From Gammaproteobacteria bacterium UBA7376 (lineage in GTDB: Bacteria > Pseudomonadota > Gammaproteobacteria > Pseudomonadales > Azotimanducaceae), in the NCBI GenBank assembly GCA_002470275.1, contig DKNY01000039.1, forward strand, positions 1-6,565: a DNA stretch of 6,565 bases, read 5' to 3'. Each line of letters opens with the position of its first letter. The first letter of the stretch is position 1. The position numbers and the translations under genes are program-made. The notes under the pieces are model-generated. The model saw nothing but the letters and a program-made list of their open reading frames with translations, ran no database searches and had not been told where the DNA came from. Shown piece by piece: positions 1 through 5,465 of this stretch.

Positions 1-2044
1 TGGCACCACCGGCTTAATCAAAATCCCAGACGCGAGGATGGAAGTGGACGGCACCATGGCTGTTTCCGTTGCTCGAGACGACATTGCCGATGTCTATAAC
101 ATCTCCTATCAAGTTATGCCTCGAGTCCAGGGCACCTTCCGGTACACTATTTTTAATCCACGCAATATTCGGGGATCGACGGACGGTCTGCGCGATCGCA
201 GCTACGAGATAAAGACAGAGCTTTTCCGCGAGGGGAAGTGGGTACCACAGGTGGCGATTGGAGTGCGCGACATTTTGGGGACTGGAGCCTGGGAAGCCGA
301 ATACTTAGTGACGTCAAAAAAACTAGGGGCTTTAGACGCGACGCTGGGCTTAGGCTGGGGTCGGCTTGCAGGTCACGGGGCTTTCGATAATCCACTCGGG
401 GGCATCAGCGACAGTTTTGCAGAGCGGCCCTCCCGCAGAGTTGGGGGACAGGTCGGAGGCGAGTCTCGTGGCGAAAGCTTTTTCCGGGGCGACGCTGCTG
501 TTTTTGGCGGGCTAGCCTACCGCTTCCCACGTTTCAACCTGCGCGGCATCGTAGAATATAATTCAGATGACTACCGGCGCGAACAAAGACTGGGCTCTCT
601 GGACGAACCCTCGCCCTGGAATTTCGCGCTCGCTTGGCGCCCCCTGGCAACCGTAGAACTTCGGGCCGCCTGGCTTCGCGGAGACACCTTCGGCCTTACG
701 CTCTCCTCTAAGGTGGATACCAAGACTGCGCCGCCAAGAAAGAGCAGCGTTTTCTATTCCGCGGCAGACCTTGCGAAGCGCAGCCCCTCGGCACAGGGCG
801 CTACCAAGTTGCCGAACCTAGAGTCCTGGTATGGCAGGCTTCTCTACGATGTTGAACGCTCTGGAACGAGAATGCACTCAGGGCGATTAAACTCGGACCA
901 ACAAAAAGCAGTGCTCGTCGTTGAAAACACAGATCACCCCATGACCATCGATGCGGTGGAGCGGGTCTTGTCCTTTGCCGAAGTACATCTACCTGCCTCG
1001 ATCGATTCTGTGGATGTCCTCTTGACGGAAAACGGGCTGAGAGGGCCTACAGTGTCTTACGACCTTCGGCGGCTTACTGCGACCCAAGCGTCAGCGCGTA
1101 TTCCATCGCGTGATGATCGGCGCCCAAGGCAGGCAAACGTAAAAATCCTAGAGCCCAGGGCGTTAGATGCGCCGACCAACAGAACTAACTATGGCTACCC
1201 AAAGTTTGTTCTGGGTGCCGATCTTGATCTAAAAACCCAGCTCATGGACCCTGACGATCCTCTGCGTTCCCAGATTTTTGCCAAAGTCACCGGTCGCGTG
1301 GTGTTTAACCATAACTGGAATATATGGCTGCGATATGATCAGGACATCAAGAACGATTTTTCAACGGCGAGACGATCTAATTCGGTACTCGAACATGTCC
1401 GATCAGATGTGGTCCGCTATTTGACTGAGGGCGAGTCTGGCCTGGAGTCTGCTTATATCGAGTACCGCTCAAGCTTGGGGTCTGCCGTGCACGTGCGAGG
1501 GTATGCGGGCATTCTGGAACAGATGTTTGCTGGCGTAGGAGCTGAAGCGCTATATTCGCCTTATAAGAACCGTTGGGCTGCGGGGGTTACCGTGAATGCC
1601 GTCCGGCGTCGCGGCTTTGAACGCAATTTTGAGCTTCTGGACTATCAAACGATGACGGGCCACCTGAACCTGTACTACGCGATGCCCATTTACGATATCG
1701 ACCTTGCGCTCCATGTGGGTCGTTATTTGGCCGGCGACCGAGGGTATACGTTTGAAGCGCGGCGCACGTTCTCCAATGGTTTTTCGCTGGGTGGATTCTT
1801 CACGCGGACCAATGTGTCTGCCGAGGACTTCGGCGAGGGGAGCTTCGATAAAGGACTCTATTTTCGAATCCCGTTCTATGGCCTTTTGCCCGGCAATACA
1901 CGATCTGCCTATTCGGTGACCCTCCGGCCCCTGGAAAGAGATGGGGGCAGGAGAATGGAGGGATTTAACGGTGCGCTGTGGTTCGATCGGCGAGCCATGA
2001 GATACGATGCCTTAGAGGGCAATTTAGATAGGCTAGGTAGATGA
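1..2044 (+). CDS. yjbH: YjbH/GfcD/WbfB-family outer-membrane polysaccharide protein (5' partial)
   Basis: The frame is open from base 2 and codes for GTTGLIKIPDARM just before the first ATG (base 38). This is the conserved N-terminal start of the mature YjbH family (TGLIxxPxARM), so that ATG is internal and the signal peptide lies upstream of the window. Counting from it, residues 1-225 alternate in a beta-strand manner (EYNSDDY at 173-179, LRGDTFGL at 213-220). A soluble alpha/beta stretch occupies about 255-350, and a second beta-rich region fills 395-668. The C-terminal family signatures are very clear: HVRSDVVRYL (453-462), LEQMFAGVGAEALY (493-506), TGHLNLYY (540-547), GRYLAGDRG (561-569) and SAEDFGEGSFDKG (594-606). 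Family members are accessory outer-membrane proteins of exopolysaccharide or group 4 capsule secretion; their exact role is not settled. The stop TGA overlaps the next start as ATGA, implying one operon. The family call is secure; the polymer is unknown. Confidence 0.93.
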   Translation, partial: GTTGLIKIPDARMEVDGTMAVSVARDDIADVYNISYQVMPRVQGTFRYTIFNPRNIRGSTDGLRDRSYEIKTELFREGKWVPQVAIGVRDILGTGAWEAEYLVTSKKLGALDATLGLGWGRLAGHGAFDNPLGGISDSFAERPSRRVGGQVGGESRGESFFRGDAAVFGGLAYRFPRFNLRGIVEYNSDDYRREQRLGSLDEPSPWNFALAWRPLATVELRAAWLRGDTFGLTLSSKVDTKTAPPRKSSVFYSAADLAKRSPSAQGATKLPNLESWYGRLLYDVERSGTRMHSGRLNSDQQKAVLVVENTDHPMTIDAVERVLSFAEVHLPASIDSVDVLLTENGLRGPTVSYDLRRLTATQASARIPSRDDRRPRQANVKILEPRALDAPTNRTNYGYPKFVLGADLDLKTQLMDPDDPLRSQIFAKVTGRVVFNHNWNIWLRYDQDIKNDFSTARRSNSVLEHVRSDVVRYLTEGESGLESAYIEYRSSLGSAVHVRGYAGILEQMFAGVGAEALYSPYKNRWAAGVTVNAVRRRGFERNFELLDYQTMTGHLNLYYAMPIYDIDLALHVGRYLAGDRGYTFEARRTFSNGFSLGGFFTRTNVSAEDFGEGSFDKGLYFRIPFYGLLPGNTRSAYSVTLRPLERDGGRRMEGFNGALWFDRRAMRYDALEGNLDRLGR

Positions 2045-2607
2045 AGATGAGACTCAGCGCTAAAAGACTGATCAGTATTCTCGTGCTGTTGTGGCTCCCG
2101 GGATGTAGCTTTCATTCCTCTCAATATCAGTTGATTAAGGGGTTCTTTACCGAGGGGTCCGACGGTCCTACAGCGGCATGGGAAGTAGTGGTCAACGGTA
2201 CTTCCACGTCTGTCTTTGCAGTGCAAAGAGGCAACGAAATACTATTTGTTGACCGATCTAATCTCTTCATCAGATTTGATGGGTGGCAGATCGTTGAAGC
2301 GCGGAACGTGACGGCCTTGAATGGAGACGTCACCATTGACGTATCAGAGTCGGAAGAGGGTATATCTCTCACCTACCGAGGGGGGCAGGTTTTTGCTGAC
2401 CAGAGGCGCCACCGCTGCGGTTCTTGGGTGGCAATAGAGCTAGCCAGGCCAGTCGAAGGTGCAAGCTCGCAATGGTCACAAGCCTGCCGTAGTGAGCTGG
2501 GCGGTTACGAAAACAAGATATGGCTGGACGACACCAGACTGATCCGTAGACTGGACTTTCTCGTCTCCCCAGGCATGCCCGGCGTCACGATTCGGCTTCG
2601 TTCCTAA
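2041..2607 (+). CDS. yjbF: YjbF/GfcB-family outer-membrane lipoprotein of polysaccharide export
   Basis: This 188-residue protein starts with a basic n-region (KMRLSAKR), a hydrophobic stretch (11-19) and a lipobox LPGC with Cys22 as the predicted lipidated residue. Ser23 follows, so no Asp at +2 would retain it in the inner membrane and outer-membrane sorting is expected. The rest is soluble and beta-rich. The C-terminal part (YENKIWLDD, then RRLDFLVSPGMPGVTIRL, about 156-186) matches the usual end of the YjbF/GfcB family, where a Trp-Asp strand precedes a final PGxPxxxxxL strand. Cys126 and Cys149 are the only other cysteines and could form a disulfide. The start ATG overlaps the yjbH stop, which indicates translational coupling; the upstream ribosome site is weak (AGG at 2030-2032 or 2035-2037). 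A second ATG at 2047 would remove only two residues. The protein probably works with YjbH and the exporter at the outer membrane. Its biochemical function is unknown. Confidence 0.86.
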   Translation: MKMRLSAKRLISILVLLWLPGCSFHSSQYQLIKGFFTEGSDGPTAAWEVVVNGTSTSVFAVQRGNEILFVDRSNLFIRFDGWQIVEARNVTALNGDVTIDVSESEEGISLTYRGGQVFADQRRHRCGSWVAIELARPVEGASSQWSQACRSELGGYENKIWLDDTRLIRRLDFLVSPGMPGVTIRLRS

Positions 2608-2626
2608 AGGGTGCCCCGGCAGAGGT

Positions 2627-2655
2627 TTAGGACAACGGTCATGGGCTTAGGACAA
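2627..2655 (+). repeat. Two 9-bp direct repeats (TTAGGACAA) at 20-bp spacing upstream of the exporter gene
   Basis: TTAGGACAA occurs at 2627-2635 and again at 2647-2655, start to start 20 bp, which puts both copies on about the same face of the helix. They fill much of the 70-bp gap between the lipoprotein gene and the exporter gene. This spacing resembles a tandem operator or activator site, but it may equally be a local duplication. No convincing -35/-10 pair was found with it. The gap also holds a 6-bp inverted repeat (CCTAAA 2603-2608 with TTTAGG 2626-2631) but no T-tract, so it is not an intrinsic terminator. Confidence 0.5.
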
Positions 2656-2661
2656 AAATTT

Positions 2662-2667
2662 AGAGGT
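2662..2667 (+). promoter_or_regulatory. Probable ribosome binding site of the SLBB exporter gene
   Basis: AGAGGT lies 10 bases before the ATG at 2678. The exporter frame has a TAG stop at 2648-2650 and no ATG, GTG or TTG between that stop and 2678, so this is the only conventional start. It also gives a complete signal peptide. Confidence 0.55.
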
Positions 2668-2677
2668 ACATTTACCG

Positions 2678-5371
2678 ATGCAGCGACTCAAGTTTCCAAG
2701 CTTTTTATTAGCCTTTATTTTGGTGGTTTGGTCTGGCTCGATTTTGGCCGCAGTACCGACTATTTCCCCCGCCATGATAGAGCAGCTCAAACGCCTGCCC
2801 TTGGAGCAGCAAAGGGCGCTTGCCGCACAGTATGGCATTGAACTCCCCGGCACCCTCCTTTCAAGCGAAGCAGGTCTCGAAGCGGATGTAGTCGGTGCGC
2901 CTGGCGAAGTAATTGTTCCCTTCGAAGATCGATACCTAGGGGGCCTTAGTGAATTTGACCGTTCAATGGCCCTGTACGACCTCATGCAGGACCTGGACAA
3001 AGATAGCGGCGAGCTGGAGCGCTTTGGCGCCCGCATTTTTGATAGAGAGATCAGCACCTTTGCGCCGGTGGACGATATGCCGGCACCAGAACTTTATGCC
3101 CTGGGTCCCGGTGACGAGCTGGATATCCTGCTCTACGGCAAGGAGCAGAGGCAGCTGTCATTAAAGATAAGCCGAGATGGCGCTCTTAACTTCCCTCAGC
3201 TAGGGCCTCTGGCAATGACGGGCCTAACCTTCGCCGAGGGAAAGAGGCTGATTGAAGAGAGAGTAAGGACTCAATTCGTGGGCACAAACGTCATCGTCAG
3301 CCTGGCGAAGTTACGCAGCATCAACGTTTTTTTGGCGGGTGAGGTTCAAGCGCCGGGCAGCTACTCCGTGTCCGGGCTGTCGACGATCATGCAGGTACTC
3401 TATGCCGCAGGGGGTGTGACGGATATCGGCAGCATGCGCAAGATACAGGTCATGCGGCGAGGCGAGGTTGTCTCGACATTCGACCTTTACGACGTACTGA
3501 TGCGGGGAGATACGTCCAAGGATGTGAGGCTTTCTTCCGGAGATACGGTATTTGTGCCGTTAGTTGAAGCCTCAATGTCAGTGGACGGTCAGGTCAACAG
3601 ACCAGCGATTTACGAGCTTCAGAAAGGGGACTCGTTGGGCGACGTTTTGGCAATGGCGGGAGGCGTCTCTACAGGTGGATTTTCAAAGGCTGTCTCTTTG
3701 ATCCGCTTTGTCGAGGCGACCTCGAGCTTTATCAGAATCGAAGCGAATTTGCAGGACAATGCCAAGCTTAAGATGAGCATGATGGACGGCGATGCGCTGC
3801 TTGTTCAAGAGGCTAGGCGAGAAGTAGTCAATGAAGTGACCCTAAGAGGAGCCGTTGCTCGCCCTGGGGGGTACGCTTGGTCTGAGGGCAAGCGAATATC
3901 AGACTTGATCACAGATGTGGATGCCGATTTGCTGCCCGAAACCGATTTGTCCACGGGGTTGATCGTTCGTCGCGTGGGCGGTGGCCTAGAAGTGGAGCCG
4001 CTAGCGCTTAATGTTGGCTTGGCGGTGGCATCGCCTGGCTCTGAGCATGATCTTGTACTCCAGGCCCGAGACGAAATTTTGATCTTTACGCTGCCTTACC
4101 TGAATGACAGCTATACCCAACTGCTCGCGGCCAAGGGGGAGGGAGAAGATCAGAATGGGGTTGATTCCTCAAGCGAGAGCCCCGAAGAGGAAGGCGAACA
4201 AGGGTACACCGGGGTGCTGGAGTGGTCTCAGGAGCAGGACGGTGACGAGGATTCGGAAAGTGATGTCAAAGAGGATAGGAGCGACTTAATCGGGGAAGTG
4301 GTATTTCGGCTTCAGGCTCAGGCTCAAACGCCTGCGACCACGATGGTGATCTCAGTCACCGGGGATGTGCGTTTGCCAGGCGCTTATCCTCTGCTTGCGG
4401 GTCAAGGCCTCACACAGCATATAGCCTTGGCGGGAGGTTTTGAGTCGTCGGCCTTCTTGGAGCGAGCTGAGGTGAGCAGGATAGAGTTTTCTGATGACGG
4501 TACGGCGAGAATGAGAACGATAGATATCCCGCTCAAATCGGTGCTCGCGGGAGACAATGACTTCCGACTACAGCCCCGAGATCAACTTCGTATTAGCCGA
4601 ATACCAAACTGGTCCTATGGCGATACCGTTACTCTGAGTGGTGCCATAACCTTCCCCGGTGAATATCCGATTTCCCCGGGCGACACCCTGTCTTCGGTGT
4701 TGCGAAGAGCAGGCGGCCTAGAAGAGACCGCCTTTGCCGATGGGGCTGTGCTCATCAAAACTTCTGCTAAAGCACGAGAGCAGGAGCAACTTCGAAAACT
4801 GGTTCAGTCGATACAAAAAAAGGAACTCTCTAGAGTTAGAACCAGAGAGGACACGGGCACCTCCGGAGTGCAAGCAGGCAGCCTGCTGAGTGATTCGGAA
4901 CAACTGAAGGCCTTGCTCGAGGCCGACGTCGGTGGGCGGGTTGTTATTGATCTTGGGGAGATCATAGCGGGCAACGCCGATGCTGATTTACAGCTTCAGG
5001 GAGGCGATACGCTAACGGTGCCTGAGTACAGCAGAACCATCTCCGTCATCGGTGAAGTCCGGCAACCCGGGACCTTTCGCCACCAAGAGGATTTAAGCCT
5101 CAATGATTACTTGGAACTTGCAGCAGGGACCACGATTAGAGCCCTAGAAAGAGAGATTTATCTCGTTAGAGCAAACGGTGGTGTAGAGCAGTTGAGCACG
5201 CGCAGGTCCTTGTTGCGCTTCGACCCTCGGGGGAGCCGTGAAATCCGTCCTGGTGACACAATTGTTGTGCCCGTCAACGAGGATTATCAGCCAGCGCTGG
5301 CAAAGTATCGGGAAGTGACGTCGGTCGTCTTCCAGAGCATGGCCTCAATTTTCCCGTTATTGAGGCTATAA
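2678..5371 (+). CDS. Large multi-SLBB polysaccharide export protein (Wza/WbfF class)
   Basis: This 897-residue protein has a Sec signal peptide (1-25, ending SILAA; no lipobox Cys). A helical segment follows (about 31-53, LPLEQQRALAAQYG). The Poly_export domain covers about 138-212 (YALGPGDELDILLYG, then DGALNFPQLG). About six SLBB beta-grasp domains follow, each with a strand of the form VxGxVxxPGxY: near 217 (FLAGEVQAPGSY), 301 (VDGQVNRPAIY), 388 (LRGAVARPGGY), 559 (VTGDVRLPGAY), 652 (LSGAITFPGEY) and 789 (VIGEVRQPGTF). Between the third and fourth is an acidic insert (487-536). The fifth carries a charged helical insert (about 695-750). The C-terminal 868-897 (ALAKYREVTSVVFQSM) could be the outer-membrane helix seen in Wza. 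E. coli Wza is only about 380 residues with fewer beta-grasp domains, so this is the long WbfF-like form, expected to make an extended periplasmic conduit. Placement directly after yjbH-yjbF supports this role. Confidence 0.93.
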   Translation: MQRLKFPSFLLAFILVVWSGSILAAVPTISPAMIEQLKRLPLEQQRALAAQYGIELPGTLLSSEAGLEADVVGAPGEVIVPFEDRYLGGLSEFDRSMALYDLMQDLDKDSGELERFGARIFDREISTFAPVDDMPAPELYALGPGDELDILLYGKEQRQLSLKISRDGALNFPQLGPLAMTGLTFAEGKRLIEERVRTQFVGTNVIVSLAKLRSINVFLAGEVQAPGSYSVSGLSTIMQVLYAAGGVTDIGSMRKIQVMRRGEVVSTFDLYDVLMRGDTSKDVRLSSGDTVFVPLVEASMSVDGQVNRPAIYELQKGDSLGDVLAMAGGVSTGGFSKAVSLIRFVEATSSFIRIEANLQDNAKLKMSMMDGDALLVQEARREVVNEVTLRGAVARPGGYAWSEGKRISDLITDVDADLLPETDLSTGLIVRRVGGGLEVEPLALNVGLAVASPGSEHDLVLQARDEILIFTLPYLNDSYTQLLAAKGEGEDQNGVDSSSESPEEEGEQGYTGVLEWSQEQDGDEDSESDVKEDRSDLIGEVVFRLQAQAQTPATTMVISVTGDVRLPGAYPLLAGQGLTQHIALAGGFESSAFLERAEVSRIEFSDDGTARMRTIDIPLKSVLAGDNDFRLQPRDQLRISRIPNWSYGDTVTLSGAITFPGEYPISPGDTLSSVLRRAGGLEETAFADGAVLIKTSAKAREQEQLRKLVQSIQKKELSRVRTREDTGTSGVQAGSLLSDSEQLKALLEADVGGRVVIDLGEIIAGNADADLQLQGGDTLTVPEYSRTISVIGEVRQPGTFRHQEDLSLNDYLELAAGTTIRALEREIYLVRANGGVEQLSTRRSLLRFDPRGSREIRPGDTIVVPVNEDYQPALAKYREVTSVVFQSMASIFPLLRL

Positions 5372-5444
5372 ATTGAAGAGATTGATAATCGGCGTTTCAG
5401 GAAGGCTCGGCCGCCAGAGTGCGGTCATAGAGCGGTTTCGCTAA
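5361..5444 (+). pseudogene. Possible remnant of an NAD-dependent epimerase/dehydratase gene (23-codon mini-ORF, TTG start)
   Basis: One base after the exporter stop, a frame opens with TTG at 5373 and ends at TAA 5442-5444; TGAGG at 5361-5365 sits 7 bases before the TTG as a plausible ribosome site. The peptide begins LKRLIIGVSGRLGRQ. This resembles the first strand and GxxGxxG dinucleotide-binding loop of extended short-chain dehydrogenases (typically MKRILITGASGFIGR), here one residue shorter in the strand. The rest of such a protein, normally about 300 residues, is absent. In Pseudomonas O-antigen loci an epimerase gene (wbpV) directly precedes the WecA-like gene (wbpL), which is the position seen here. 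I therefore infer an internally deleted epimerase gene. A short leader peptide or plain coincidence cannot be excluded, because the match covers only about 15 residues. Confidence 0.33.
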
Positions 5445-5452
5445 CGGTTATA

Positions 5453-5457
5453 GGGGG
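5453..5457 (+). promoter_or_regulatory. Ribosome binding site that fixes the GTG start of the glycosyltransferase
   Basis: A run of five G (in TAGGGGGTAG) lies 8 bases before GTG at 5466. The glycosyltransferase frame has a TAG stop at 5451-5453 and no other usual start codon before 5466. The next in-frame ATG (5583) falls inside the first membrane helix. GTG is therefore the best start. The 94-bp gap before the gene (5372-5465) otherwise shows only the mini-ORF and a short palindrome TAACGGTTA (5442-5450), with no terminator. Confidence 0.65.
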
Positions 5458-5465
5458 TAGCCACG

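Noticed and set aside
38..40. ATG at 38 as the true start of the YjbH gene
   Set aside because: The frame is open to base 2 and the codons before it encode the conserved GTTGLIKIPDAR of the mature family; no signal peptide follows the ATG.
1909..2226. 105-codon frame on the - strand across the yjbH/yjbF junction
   Set aside because: It lies opposite two well-supported overlapping genes and shows no domain or ribosome site of note.
2603..2631. Inverted repeat CCTAAA / TTTAGG after the lipoprotein gene as a terminator
   Set aside because: Only a 6-bp, AT-rich stem with a 17-base loop and no following T-tract.
2611..2841. 76-codon GTG-started frame just after the lipoprotein gene
   Set aside because: It overlaps most of the exporter signal peptide and N-terminus in another frame, has no recognisable domain, and the exporter frame is clearly the coding one.
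2647..3057. 136-codon frame on the - strand
   Set aside because: It is antisense to the conserved exporter N-terminus, Ser/Arg-rich as expected of an antisense shadow, with no family resemblance.
4309..4330. Short tandem repeat of CAGGCT units in the exporter gene
   Set aside because: About three imperfect copies encoding QAQAQ; too short to be a meaningful repeat locus.
5431..5442. Small hairpin AGCG-GTTT-CGCT before the transferase as an attenuator or terminator
   Set aside because: A 4-bp stem without a T-tract is too weak to support a call.
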